This document shows positions 25,903 through 35,261 of a DNA stretch of 64,000 nt, piece by piece. A model generated the notes under the pieces. That model searched no databases, was not told where the DNA came from, and saw only the letters and a program-made list of their open reading frames with translations. Made by a program: the position numbers and the translations under genes. This DNA is from Roseibium limicola (GTDB lineage Bacteria; Pseudomonadota; Alphaproteobacteria; Rhizobiales; Stappiaceae). Position 1 is the stretch's first letter. The number at the start of each line of letters is the position of its first letter. The stretch lies in NCBI RefSeq assembly GCF_017313085.1, contig NZ_JAFLNF010000003.1, positions 372,001 through 436,000 of the forward strand. Reading direction: 5' to 3'.

Positions 25903-28038
25903 CTATTTTCTTGAAACATCAACCAGGGAGATACCCTGTTTTCCCAGACGCTCGGCCACGGGGGACAGAAGCGATGAAGGCTCCCGGCCTCCTGCATGAG
26001 CAACCTTGAGATTTTGAGTTTGCGGGCCCTCGGCGTCACTGCAGGGCAACGGATGCCCAAACAAATAGCCCTGACCTTCGGTGCAGTTCTCGCGGCGCAA
26101 AAGTTCCATTTGGTCGGTCGTCTCGATGCCTTCGGCCAGAACCGGAATGCCAAGGCTCTCGCCAAGTGTAAGTACTGCGCGGAAGATGGCCTTGGACTGT
26201 CGGTCATGACCAATACGGTCAACAAAAGCCTTGTCCAGCTTGATCCGATCGAACGGAAATGTCTGCAGTGTCTCCAAGGAAAAGAATCCGCTGCCAAAGT
26301 GGTCAAGGGCGACGCCGATTCCCAACAGCTTGATCTGACGCATAATCTGAAGTGATCGCGTGGGATTATGGATGATGGCCGCCTCAGTCAGCTCAAGCTC
26401 AAGACGCTCAGGCGCCAGACCGGTATCCAGAAGCACCTCATGCAGCAACCGCGGCAAGTTTCCGTCCATGAATTGGACCGGCGACACGTTGACTGCGACA
26501 CGATGCGGCGTATCCCAGGCAGCAGCGTCGGCGCAAGCCCGCCGGAACACCCATTCTCCCAGCGGACCGATCAGCCCGTTCTGCTCAGCCACCGGAACAA
26601 ATACCGCTGGCGAAACGACACCCAGACGCGGATGGGTCCAACGCAGCAGCGCTTCGCAACCGTTGATCGTGCCTGAAGGTTTCTCCAGCGTCATCTGAAC
26701 CTGGTAGTAAAGCTCAAGCTCATTCTCTTCCAACGCTGTCTTCAGGGCGTCTGCCATCTGGCGGCGTTCTCTGACCTCAAGTGCAATCTCTGCATCGTAA
26801 AAACAAATGGATTCCGGACTGGTATGCTTAGCGTGGTACATTGCGAGGTCGGCGTTCTCCAGCAATTCCTCTGGAATGCTGGCATCATCCGGCCACACAG
26901 CAATCCCGAGACTGGCACCAACGGACGTATTCACGGTCCCGATCTTCATCGGCAGACTGAACAGGCTGCACAGCCGATGTGCGAACTGATGCACTTCGTC
27001 GTGGTCAGCATAGGGCAGGATTGCTGCAAACTCATCGCCACCAATGCGCGCAACAAATTCGTCGTCCCGCAGCGTTTGCTTCAAACGATGTGCGAGTGTC
27101 TTCAGAACCTCATCGCCAGCGGCGTGGCCCAGCGTATCATTCACTTCCTTGAAGCGATCCAAATCGATGGCGATGACGGAAAACCTGGTTTTCGCCCTGA
27201 TCGACTGAACATGGACCTGATCCAGGTAATCCAGGCAACTTGACCTGTTGGGAAGGCCGGTCAGAGGGTCATGGGCTGCCATATGGTAGAATTGCGCCTT
27301 GGTGTCGGCGCGAACCCTCGTGTCGATCAGGTAGCTGGCAAAGCCAGTGCCGACGACAATGAAGGCGACGACCGCTATGCCCAGTGCGAGGGCTGTCACT
27401 GCCTGGGGATCAAGGTTCGGCACCACACCAGCCATCGGAGTTACCCGGAAAGCAGTCATGCCCGTGAAGTGCAGGCCAACGATCGCAATGACCATGGCTG
27501 CGACACCGCCCCAAAAATAAGAGGCGCGGCGACTATACCAAAGCAGCCCGAATGCCAGGGCGGAGAAGACAGCCGCCACCAGCACAGAACTCACGATGTA
27601 TTCGAACCGCCACTCGACGAGGCCAACGACTCGATAGGCAAACATTCCAGTGTAGTGCATCGCGGCAAAGGAAAGGCCGCAGAATGCGCCTGAAATGGCT
27701 GGAGCGATACGGCTGGTCTTGGTGCCACTTATCAGCAGACTGGCGAACAGGCCAAGCATGGCAACAACAAGGGACAAGACAGTCAGTATAGGGTCGAAAA
27801 CGACAGGAACCTGAGGTTCAAATGCCAACATCGCCACGAAATGGGTCGCCCAGACGCCACCACCACCAGCAACGGCCGCGAGAAAATGCCATCCAACCTT
27901 CTGGGAGCCGTGAGAGTTTGTCCCTCGTTGAACCAATCGAAGGAAAACAACCGAGCCGAAGAGACATACGAGAGCAGCCAAAACGACCAAAGCAGGATTG
28001 TTCTCGTATATTATGCACCCAATTACAGCAAACATCAT
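25903..28038 (-). CDS. MHYT-GGDEF-EAL cyclic-di-GMP protein with altered EAL site
   Basis: The 711-residue protein has an N-terminal MHYT membrane sensor (seven helices; motifs THFVAML, MHYTGM and LHFTGM), then a GGDEF domain with intact RIGGDEF (about 333-337), then an EAL domain with EALLRW (about 462). MHYT domains are proposed copper/gas sensors. The EAL motif that should read DDFGTG is DHFGSG: the second metal-binding Asp is His (codon at 26299-26301). Phosphodiesterase activity is therefore doubtful, while diguanylate cyclase residues are intact; the RxxD inhibitory site reads RDDE. The frame extends to TTG 28065, but ATG 28038 or 28035 aligns with the paralogue's start. Confidence 0.9.
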   Translation of the reverse strand: MMFAVIGCIIYENNPALVVLAALVCLFGSVVFLRLVQRGTNSHGSQKVGWHFLAAVAGGGGVWATHFVAMLAFEPQVPVVFDPILTVLSLVVAMLGLFASLLISGTKTSRIAPAISGAFCGLSFAAMHYTGMFAYRVVGLVEWRFEYIVSSVLVAAVFSALAFGLLWYSRRASYFWGGVAAMVIAIVGLHFTGMTAFRVTPMAGVVPNLDPQAVTALALGIAVVAFIVVGTGFASYLIDTRVRADTKAQFYHMAAHDPLTGLPNRSSCLDYLDQVHVQSIRAKTRFSVIAIDLDRFKEVNDTLGHAAGDEVLKTLAHRLKQTLRDDEFVARIGGDEFAAILPYADHDEVHQFAHRLCSLFSLPMKIGTVNTSVGASLGIAVWPDDASIPEELLENADLAMYHAKHTSPESICFYDAEIALEVRERRQMADALKTALEENELELYYQVQMTLEKPSGTINGCEALLRWTHPRLGVVSPAVFVPVAEQNGLIGPLGEWVFRRACADAAAWDTPHRVAVNVSPVQFMDGNLPRLLHEVLLDTGLAPERLELELTEAAIIHNPTRSLQIMRQIKLLGIGVALDHFGSGFFSLETLQTFPFDRIKLDKAFVDRIGHDRQSKAIFRAVLTLGESLGIPVLAEGIETTDQMELLRRENCTEGQGYLFGHPLPCSDAEGPQTQNLKVAHAGGREPSSLLSPVAERLGKQGISLVDVSRK

Positions 28039-28335
28039 CACAACCCAGAGTACGAAATAGTACAAAAAGGATTATGCCCAACTCATTACCGCTTTCTTTC
28101 CTCAGAGTTAGAATCTAATTTTTACATGTAAAATAACTTAAAAATAAATACTATTGTAAAATTTGAGTAATAGTCAATTTTATCTATGCATTGATAAAAA
28201 TAAGCTCAATTCAGGCTCTTCTGTAGGGATCATCCGCCAGGACAATCAAGCGCGTCTTTTCCGATCAAGCGCCCCCCCAAAAAGGCCCTGACGCGACATT
28301 GCAAGGGTCGCATCACTCGGGAGGTACACGTTGGG

Positions 28336-28992
28336 TCAGAGCACCTGACAAAGCGTCAGGATGATCTTGATCTCTTCGCCGAAATCCGCGTTGCCCGGCA
28401 AGTAACTTTGCGGCGCACTTTTATCGAGCAGCTTCCACAGTCGCTGATCTGCCACGGCGCCAATTACCCTATCGAAGTCGTGCTGCTCCCAGCGATCAAC
28501 TCTCTGGGTAAAGGCGATCACACCACCGGAGCGGACACATCGGCACAGGTCATGAAAAAGCGGCCCGGCATCTTCGACATAAGTCAAAACGCCAACACAG
28601 ACGGCCGCATCGTAGGCATTGGAGGTCAAAGGAAGCGGAGGTTTTTGAAGATCATGACAAAACAGACGTTCGTAGGCGCCGCGCTTTTCAGCCTGCTTGA
28701 GCGATTGCGACGAGATATCTATGCCATGCAGGCGCCGCTCGCCTCTCCCGGCATTGAGTGCCTGTGAAACCAGGCCAGTGCCGCATCCCACATCAAGGAT
28801 CAGAGCATCATCCTTCAAATGCGATGCAACTAACCTAGCGATATCGTTTGGCGCTTCGTACTCCCAGCCGGCCAGAGTCTCATCATATGTGCTGGCCCAG
28901 CCATCGTAATACACGGCAATTGCTTCAGTGTCGGTCGAGCCCGCCTTGAGAGAGGAAAAACCTCGCGGCGCGGACGTGTTGGCATTTTTCAT
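28336..28992 (-). CDS. Class I SAM-dependent methyltransferase
   Basis: The 218-residue product has the glycine-rich SAM motif LILDVGCGTGLVSQAL near residue 60 and a Methyltransf_11/25-type core continuing through YDAAVCVGVLTYVED. The N-terminus (AVYYDGWASTYDETL) is the usual lead-in of this family. Substrate is not evident. ATG 28992 has AGGG upstream and is preferred over TTG 29013. It lies alone between two paralogous GGDEF-EAL genes on the same strand, with gaps of over 200 bases on each side, so a functional link is not shown. Confidence 0.83.
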   Translation of the reverse strand: MKNANTSAPRGFSSLKAGSTDTEAIAVYYDGWASTYDETLAGWEYEAPNDIARLVASHLKDDALILDVGCGTGLVSQALNAGRGERRLHGIDISSQSLKQAEKRGAYERLFCHDLQKPPLPLTSNAYDAAVCVGVLTYVEDAGPLFHDLCRCVRSGGVIAFTQRVDRWEQHDFDRVIGAVADQRLWKLLDKSAPQSYLPGNADFGEEIKIILTLCQVL

Positions 28993-29239
28993 CGTCAGAA
29001 GCCCTTTGCACAACTCGTCAACCGATCGTGAAAGCGCCTGAGACTTTGAAATGCGTCAGAACCGACCGCGCCTCGGAAAATCGGAATATGTCCCAAATTT
29101 CGAGGGCCGCCGGCGACCAAGCCTGAGACCCAGCCGCTCAATGAGCGAAACAGACGCCACAGCAATTTCCCCCGATTGAGAGCACAAAACTTAACAAGCT
29201 CTCCGCCCCCATACAAGGCAGGCCGGAAGCATGGCGCCT

Positions 29240-31285
29240 TTAGGCTGCTTCCTCATTCTTGCGTTGCTTTGGACCGCCCTGGCCTGCCAAAGCACTGTTT
29301 GGCGAGGGGCGTCCCAGAAGAAAGCCCTGCCCTTCATCACAGCCTTCCGCACGCAATAGTTCCATCTGCTCTGAAGTCTCGATGCCTTCGGCCAAGACCG
29401 GAATATCAAGACTTTTGCCAAGCGCCAAAATAGCGCGGATGATGGCCTTCGACTGACGGTCCTGGCCCACGTCGTCGATGAAGGACTTGTCGAGTTTGAT
29501 CTTGTCGAAGGGGAAGGTGCGCAGAGTCCCCAGAGACGAATAGCCGGTGCCAAAGTCATCCAGCGCAATACCCACCCCAAGCGCCTTGATCTGGCGCATA
29601 ATGTGTAACGAGCGGGCCTGATCCTTGATCAGGGCGGTCTCAGTCAACTCCAGCTCAAGGCGATCCGGCGAGAGACCTGTCTCCAGGAGCACCTCCTGAA
29701 CCAGGTTCGGCAAATTGGCATCCATAAACTGCACCGCCGAGACATTGACCGCGACCCGATACGGCGGCAACCAATGCGAAGCATCGCGACATGAACGGCG
29801 CAGCACCCAGGCCCCCACCGGACCGATCAGTCCATTCTCTTCAGCAATCGGAATAAAGACAGCAGGAGAAATTGAGCCCTTTTCCGGGTGGTGCCAGCGC
29901 AGCAGCGCTTCGTAGCCATGGATGTGCTCGCCGTCGAGAGCCATCTGAACCTGGTAGTGTACTTCCAGTTCGTCATTTTCCAGCGCCAGGCGGAGATCCT
30001 CAGCAAGCTGGCGACGTTCCCGCACTTCGGACGCGATGTCCGCATCATAGAAGCACAGGGTTTCCAGCAGGCCGTGCTTGGCGTGGTACATGGCAAGGTC
30101 GGCATTGTTGAGTAGTTCATCGGGCTCGGCAGCATCGGTCGGCCAGACAGCGGCCCCCATGCTCGCGCCAACCGCTGTCGTCATGCCGACAACTTTCATT
30201 GGAAGGCTAAAGAGGCTGGCCAATTTATCGCCAAAGGCCGTCATCTCTTCCTTGTCGACGAAGGTACGAACAGCAGCAAATTCATCACCACCAAGACGCG
30301 CGATAAACTCCCCCTGCTCCAAAGATTGATCGAGCCGTTGAGCCAGGGTCTTCAGCACCTCATCGCCGGCCGCATGGCCAAGTGTGTCGTTGACTTCCTT
30401 GAAACGATTGAGGTCAATTGCAATGACACCGACTTGGCTGCCATCCCCTTCAGCCACATCAAGAACGTTCTCCAGATAGTCGCGGAAGCAGGCACGGTTC
30501 GGCAGACCTGTCAGCGGGTCATGGGCTGCCATATGATGCAGTTGCGCTTTGGACTCCTCACGGACCTTCGTGTCGATGAGATAGCTTGCAGCCCCCATGC
30601 CGACAATGATCATCGCAACCACGGCAATCGCCAAAGCCAACGCCATGATGGCCTGTGAATCTACTCGCGGAAAGACACCTGTCATCGGCGTCACCCTGAA
30701 AGCAGTCATTCCGGTGAAGTGCAAGCCGATGATCGCCAGAACAAGCAAGCCAACAGCAGCGAAGAAGGGCTTGGGCTTTCTCACCTTCCAGGACAAAGCC
30801 CTGGCTGCGGCTGTGAAAACCACCGTCAGTAGAATGGAGGCGACCACATAATCCATGCGCCATTCCACCAGACCAACAACGCGATAGGCGAACATGCCCA
30901 GATAGTGCATGCCGGCAAAGGAAAGACCGCAGAAGGCCCCTGCGACCGCGGCGTGTACACGTCCTCTGCGCAAATTTCCGATGATCAGACTGACGAACAG
31001 CCCCACCATGGCGACAACCAGAGACAGAACCGTAATGACCGGATCAAAGGACACCGGCGCTTGTGGTTCAAAGGCCAGCATGCCGACGAAATGCGTCGCC
31101 CATACACTGCCTCCTCCCGCAACGGCGGCGAGAAATTGCCAGCCGATACGGTGCACGCCACCTGTATTTTCTGTCCTCTGAACCAGCCGGAGGAAGACGG
31201 TAGAACCAAGCAAACAAATGATCGCTGCGAGAAAAACGAGATAAAGATTGTTCTCGTAAACGATACAGCCGAGGACAGATAGCAT
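29240..31285 (-). CDS. MHYT-GGDEF-EAL cyclic-di-GMP cyclase/phosphodiesterase
   Basis: This 681-residue protein is a close paralogue of the gene at 25903. It has the same seven-helix MHYT sensor (THFVGML, MHYLGM, LHFTGM), GGDEF with RLGGDEF, and an EAL domain with EALLRW, LDDFGTGYSSL, KLDKSF and AEGIE all intact, so both cyclase and phosphodiesterase residues are present. No RxxD product-inhibition site precedes GGDEF. The second MHYT motif reads MHYL rather than MHYT. In-frame codons upstream of ATG 31285 would encode a hydrophobic lead similar to the paralogue, but no start codon is available there. Length difference comes mainly from the paralogue's longer C-terminal tail. Confidence 0.92.
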   Translation of the reverse strand: MLSVLGCIVYENNLYLVFLAAIICLLGSTVFLRLVQRTENTGGVHRIGWQFLAAVAGGGSVWATHFVGMLAFEPQAPVSFDPVITVLSLVVAMVGLFVSLIIGNLRRGRVHAAVAGAFCGLSFAGMHYLGMFAYRVVGLVEWRMDYVVASILLTVVFTAAARALSWKVRKPKPFFAAVGLLVLAIIGLHFTGMTAFRVTPMTGVFPRVDSQAIMALALAIAVVAMIIVGMGAASYLIDTKVREESKAQLHHMAAHDPLTGLPNRACFRDYLENVLDVAEGDGSQVGVIAIDLNRFKEVNDTLGHAAGDEVLKTLAQRLDQSLEQGEFIARLGGDEFAAVRTFVDKEEMTAFGDKLASLFSLPMKVVGMTTAVGASMGAAVWPTDAAEPDELLNNADLAMYHAKHGLLETLCFYDADIASEVRERRQLAEDLRLALENDELEVHYQVQMALDGEHIHGYEALLRWHHPEKGSISPAVFIPIAEENGLIGPVGAWVLRRSCRDASHWLPPYRVAVNVSAVQFMDANLPNLVQEVLLETGLSPDRLELELTETALIKDQARSLHIMRQIKALGVGIALDDFGTGYSSLGTLRTFPFDKIKLDKSFIDDVGQDRQSKAIIRAILALGKSLDIPVLAEGIETSEQMELLRAEGCDEGQGFLLGRPSPNSALAGQGGPKQRKNEEAA

Positions 31286-31537
31286 CAGGAAAAATCCGTA
31301 AAAATACGATAAGTGTTTTTAGTGATACCCGCCTAAGCGTTATGATTTGGTTGCGCTGCCTCTCACAAATTTATTCGAGATCGAGTTACGGACGCCGCGT
31401 TTCCTGCGCCCTATGCAAACTCCAGCCGGGAACGAGGATCTCTGCATACACATACCGGCCCACGGCAAAGCCGCTCGCAGTCGACTGGCCGCAAGCAGGT
31501 TCATTTATTCGGACCTTTCCAGCAGGCGCTGAGTTTC

Positions 31538-33133
31538 TCAGGCGTCGTAGACGATCTCGCGGGTTTCGCGGAATTTTACGTCGGGGTACTTTTCACCGAC
31601 GTAGCCGACTTCCCAGGCATTCTTGAACAGAAACACCGGGCGGTCATCACGATCGTTGGCAATCGACATACGATGGTTCTCGATCATCTTGGCGAGGGTC
31701 GCATTGTCGGTCTCGATCCAGCGAGCCGTGGAATAATTGACCGGCTCGAAGCTGATCTCCGTGCCGTATTCCTGGCGGATACGCTCGATCACCACATCCA
31801 GCTGAAGAATGCCGACCACGCCGACAATCCAGTTCGATCCAATATCCGGCTTGAAGATCTGAACGAGACCTTCCTCCGCCAGGTCCTGAAGACCCTGGCG
31901 CATCTGCTTCACCTTCATCGTGTCACCAAGACGGACGCGACGCAGGATCTCCGGCGCGAATGCCGGCAGCCCGGTGACGTGAATGTCCTCGCCCTCGGTC
32001 AAGGTATCCCCCACCCGCAGCTGACCATGGTTGGGGATGCCAATGACATCGCCAGGGAAGGCCTCTTCGGCAATTTCGCGTTCTTCGGCGAAGAACAAGA
32101 TAGGCGCGGTCACGGCAATCTGCTTGCCGGTGCGCACATGCTTCAGCTTCATGCCGCGCTTGAACGTGCCTGAGCACAGGCGGAAGAAGGCAATGCGATC
32201 GCGGTGCTTGGGATCCATGTTGGCCTGCACCTTGAAAACGAAGCCGGTTACCTTGCCTTCATCCGGCGTGATCGTGCGCCCGCCTGTGGCGGATTGGGAA
32301 TGCGGAGGCGGCGCGCAGCGGGCGATGAAATCAAGCAACTCTTCGATGCCATAGTCACGCAAGGCCGAGCCGAAGAACACCGGGGTCAGGTGGCCATCGA
32401 GAAAGCTTTCGAGATCAAAATTGGCGTAGCCTTCGGCACCAAGCTCAACGTTTTCCTCAAGCTCATCCATGATCCGGTCGAATGCAAACTCCGTCAGGAT
32501 CGGATCTTCGAGACCCGAGACGTCCTTTGTCTGGGTATAAGCGCCGCCGCGTTCGCCGTCAGAGGTATGGAATTTCTTGGCCTGCCAATCATAGACGCCG
32601 AAGAAATCCGAGCCCATGCCGACGGGCCAGGTCTGTGGCGACACGTCCAGAGCAAGAGCTTCTTGAACCTCGTCGAGGATCTCGAGTGCGTGACGACCTT
32701 CCCGGTCGATTTTGTTCACGAAGGTGATGATCGGGATGTCGCGCAAACGGCAGACTTCGAAGAGCTTGCGGGTCTGGGTTTCGATACCCTTGGCGGCATC
32801 GATAACCATGATAGCCGCATCAACGGCCGTCAGTGTACGATAGGTATCCTCCGAGAAATCTTCGTGGCCCGGTGTATCCAGCAAATTGTAGATAATGCCG
32901 TTACGCTCGAACGTCATGACCGAGGACGAAACGGAAATCCCACGCTCCTGCTCGATCTTCATCCAGTCAGACCGGGCACGACGCCGTTCACCACGGGCAC
33001 GCACCTGCCCCGCCGCCCGGATCGCACCACCTGACAGAAGCAGTTTTTCCGTCAGGGTCGTCTTACCGGCATCCGGGTGGGAAATAATCGCGAAGGTGCG
33101 TCGGTTCTTGTAGGAAGCGCCGTTGGCGGACAT
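31538..33133 (-). CDS. prfC: Peptide chain release factor 3
   Basis: The 531-residue GTPase has the translational GTPase signature in order: SHPDAGKTTLTEKL (G1), a G2 region around QERGISVSSSVM, DTPGHEDFSEDTYRTL (G3) and NKIDREGR (G4), followed by the RF3 domain II and III stretch. The length equals that of E. coli RF3 (529). RF3 recycles RF1/RF2 from the ribosome after termination. ATG 33133 is the only sensible start. It stands alone; the 250 bases downstream hold no visible gene or clear terminator. Confidence 0.96.
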   Translation of the reverse strand: MSANGASYKNRRTFAIISHPDAGKTTLTEKLLLSGGAIRAAGQVRARGERRRARSDWMKIEQERGISVSSSVMTFERNGIIYNLLDTPGHEDFSEDTYRTLTAVDAAIMVIDAAKGIETQTRKLFEVCRLRDIPIITFVNKIDREGRHALEILDEVQEALALDVSPQTWPVGMGSDFFGVYDWQAKKFHTSDGERGGAYTQTKDVSGLEDPILTEFAFDRIMDELEENVELGAEGYANFDLESFLDGHLTPVFFGSALRDYGIEELLDFIARCAPPPHSQSATGGRTITPDEGKVTGFVFKVQANMDPKHRDRIAFFRLCSGTFKRGMKLKHVRTGKQIAVTAPILFFAEEREIAEEAFPGDVIGIPNHGQLRVGDTLTEGEDIHVTGLPAFAPEILRRVRLGDTMKVKQMRQGLQDLAEEGLVQIFKPDIGSNWIVGVVGILQLDVVIERIRQEYGTEISFEPVNYSTARWIETDNATLAKMIENHRMSIANDRDDRPVFLFKNAWEVGYVGEKYPDVKFRETREIVYDA

Positions 33134-33466
33134 GTCTTTTCAGGCTCCTGAAGGGCGGCCGCATCCGGCTCTCAAGCCCCCACATGCTCCAAGGTCTGCA
33201 AAGGCAGCCTGAGCAGGACGTCAGGGGTCCGGCACGGATCATCGGGTTATGGTTCGTTGGCGCCGGTTCTAGAAGGTGCGGAGAGAAATTTCCAGTGAAA
33301 AGCTTTCATGACGAGAGGAACGCACGCCGTTGGAACACAACGGCTTTGTTCCACAATCTCTCATCCAGCCAACCTTTCTGGTTGACCGAGCAGAAAGTCT
33401 CCCGGAAAGTCCGTCGCTTACCAGTCACACACTGCGTTTTGAGCCGCCTTTACAAATGAGGGTTTC
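33134..33466. other. Divergent intergenic region between prfC and DUF2585 gene
   Basis: These 333 bases hold both promoters. A small hairpin, GCCGTTG (33326-33332) with CAACGGC (33338-33344), lies 120 bases before the DUF2585 start and is followed by TTTGTT; its role is unclear. Nothing else was recognised. Confidence 0.45.
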
Positions 33467-34021
33467 ATGTCCCGACGCTTAACATGGGCCCTTGGTTTCG
33501 GCCTTCTGGTCCTCACTGCCGTGATCCTGCTTAGCATGGGACGCATTCCGATCTGCGCCTGCGGCACGATCAAGCTCTGGACGCCTGTTTGGGACGAGGC
33601 GGGCAATTCCCAGCACATTGCCGACTGGTACACCCTCTCCCACATCATCCATGGTTTTCTGTTCTATGGATTGTTCTGGCTGCTTTTGCGCAACAGACCG
33701 GTCGGTGAACGTGCGTTGACTGCCATCATTGTAGAAGCTGCATGGGAGATCCTGGAAAACAGTCCGATCATCATCGACCGCTACCGGGAGGCGACCATTG
33801 CTGTCGGATATACCGGAGACAGCGTGTTGAACTCGATGTCCGACATTGTCTTCATGCTGGTCGGGTTCTGGTTCGCCTGGAAAATGCCGCTGTGGGTCAC
33901 TGTAGTGCTCGGAATTCTATTTGAGCTGCTGGCGCTTTATGTCATCCGAGACAATCTGACCTTGAATGTGCTGATGCTTGTCTATCCAGTCGACGCGGTC
34001 AGGCAGTGGCAGGGAGGCTAA
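33467..34021 (+). CDS. DUF2585 (UPF0314) family membrane protein
   Basis: The 184-residue membrane protein has the family hallmarks: an N-terminal helix followed by [10 protein letters not shown], then [40 protein letters not shown] and [13 protein letters not shown]. Four or five helices can be read. The conserved His, Asp, Glu and Arg residues suggest an enzyme or ion-binding site in the membrane, but the family has no assigned function. It is common in Hyphomicrobiales and here stands divergent from prfC and convergent with minE. Confidence 0.86.
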   Translation: MSRRLTWALGFGLLVLTAVILLSMGRIPICACGTIKLWTPVWDEAGNSQHIADWYTLSHIIHGFLFYGLFWLLLRNRPVGERALTAIIVEAAWEILENSPIIIDRYREATIAVGYTGDSVLNSMSDIVFMLVGFWFAWKMPLWVTVVLGILFELLALYVIRDNLTLNVLMLVYPVDAVRQWQGG

Positions 34022-34065
34022 CGCGCCCGGTCACCCACGCGACCAGATACGGCCTCACCCCGCGC

Positions 34066-34100
34066 AAAAAAACACCCCGGCCTGCGGACAGATCGGGGTG
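34066..34100 (-). terminator. Rho-independent terminator of the min operon
   Basis: Read on the minus strand, CACCCCG (34100-34094) pairs with CGGGGTG (34079-34073) and is followed by seven T residues (34072-34066). It lies 35 bases after the minE stop. The opposite direction lacks a T-run, so it serves the min genes. Confidence 0.88.
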
Positions 34101-34134
34101 CAAATGTTGTTCAGATCAAAACCAGACCGATAGG

Positions 34135-34392
34135 TCAGTTCTTGGTCTGGGGGAGTTCGATATCAATGCCGAGAGTTGTGATATCACCGGAACGGTCCAT
34201 CTCCAGGCGCACGGCGTCCGGGTCAATGTTCATTCTCTTGCGCACCACTTCCAGGATATCCTCGCGAAGCTCGGAGATCAGCTTGGCATCAGACCCGTCA
34301 CCCATTCTTTCGTGGGCAAGCAGGATCTGCAGACGATTCTTGGCTACCGATGCGCTCTCTCCGCGCCGGGCGAAGAAGCTCATGAAGTTCAT
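34135..34392 (-). CDS. minE: Cell division topological specificity factor MinE
   Basis: The 85-residue product has the MinE layout: an N-terminal membrane-binding and MinD-stimulating segment (MNFMSFFARRGESASVAKNR) and a C-terminal dimerisation domain (ELREDILEVVRKRMN, then VRLEMDRSGDITTLGIDIEL). MinE drives MinD ATP hydrolysis and pole-to-pole movement so that the Z-ring forms at midcell. Its start overlaps the minD stop by 4 bp (ATGA). Confidence 0.95.
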   Translation of the reverse strand: MNFMSFFARRGESASVAKNRLQILLAHERMGDGSDAKLISELREDILEVVRKRMNIDPDAVRLEMDRSGDITTLGIDIELPQTKN

Positions 34393-35210
34393 GCAGCCCT
34401 CCCCTTGAAGAGCTTGCCGAACAAACCCTTCTTCTCGGACGGTATAGTCACGGGAATTTCCTCGCCCAACAGGCGACGAACCGCTTCCACATACGCCTTA
34501 GAGGCTGGAGAGGCTTCATCAGACACGGTCACCGGCATCCCGACGTTGGAGGCCTTCAACACGTCCCGACTTTCCGGCACGACACCAATCAGCGGTACGG
34601 AGAGGATCTCCACGACGTCGTCGACAGAAAGCATATCACCAGTTTTCGCCCGTTCCAGATCAAAGCGGGTGATCAACAGATGCTTTGGCATCCGTCCGCC
34701 TTCTTCGGCGACAACCGTCTTGGCATCGAGCAAGCCGATGATCCGGTCACAGTCGCGTACGGAAGAGACTTCCGGATTTGACACGATGATCGCTTCATCC
34801 GCATAGCGCATGGCCAGCGTTGCACCGCGTTCGATCCCGGCCGGGCTGTCACAGACAATCCAGTCGAAATACATCCGCAGTTCGTTGATGACGGAGGCCA
34901 CGCCCTCGTCGGTCAGCGCGTCCTTGTCACGGGTCTGGGAGGCGGGAAGCAAATACAGATTGTTCAGCTTCTTGTCGCGCACCAGCGCCTGTTTGATCGA
35001 GGCTTCGCCGCGAACGACGTTGACCAAATCAAAGACGACACGGCGCTCAGCGCCCATAATCAGATCGAGGTTTCGCAGGCCGACGTCAAAATCGACCGCA
35101 CAAACCTTGTAGCCTTCCTTGGCAAGGGCCGAGGCAATGGCTGCGGTAGAGGTGGTTTTCCCCACACCGCCCTTGCCCGAGGTCACCACGACAACTGTGG
35201 CTTTGCTCAT
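34389..35210 (-). CDS. minD: Septum site-determining ATPase MinD
   Basis: The 273-residue ParA-superfamily ATPase has the deviant Walker A SGKGGVGKTTSTAAI at residues 11-25, VDFDVGLRNLDL, and the Walker B-type DWIVCDSPAGIE. The C-terminus ends in the amphipathic membrane-targeting helix KKGLFGKLFKGRAA. MinD binds the inner membrane as an ATP dimer and recruits MinC. It follows minC by 51 bases and is translationally coupled to minE. Confidence 0.96.
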   Translation of the reverse strand: MSKATVVVVTSGKGGVGKTTSTAAIASALAKEGYKVCAVDFDVGLRNLDLIMGAERRVVFDLVNVVRGEASIKQALVRDKKLNNLYLLPASQTRDKDALTDEGVASVINELRMYFDWIVCDSPAGIERGATLAMRYADEAIIVSNPEVSSVRDCDRIIGLLDAKTVVAEEGGRMPKHLLITRFDLERAKTGDMLSVDDVVEILSVPLIGVVPESRDVLKASNVGMPVTVSDEASPASKAYVEAVRRLLGEEIPVTIPSEKKGLFGKLFKGRAA

Positions 35211-35261
35211 GTTCCTATTTCCTGTCGTTGCAAGACAAACCCGATGGCCGAGGAAGGCGCA

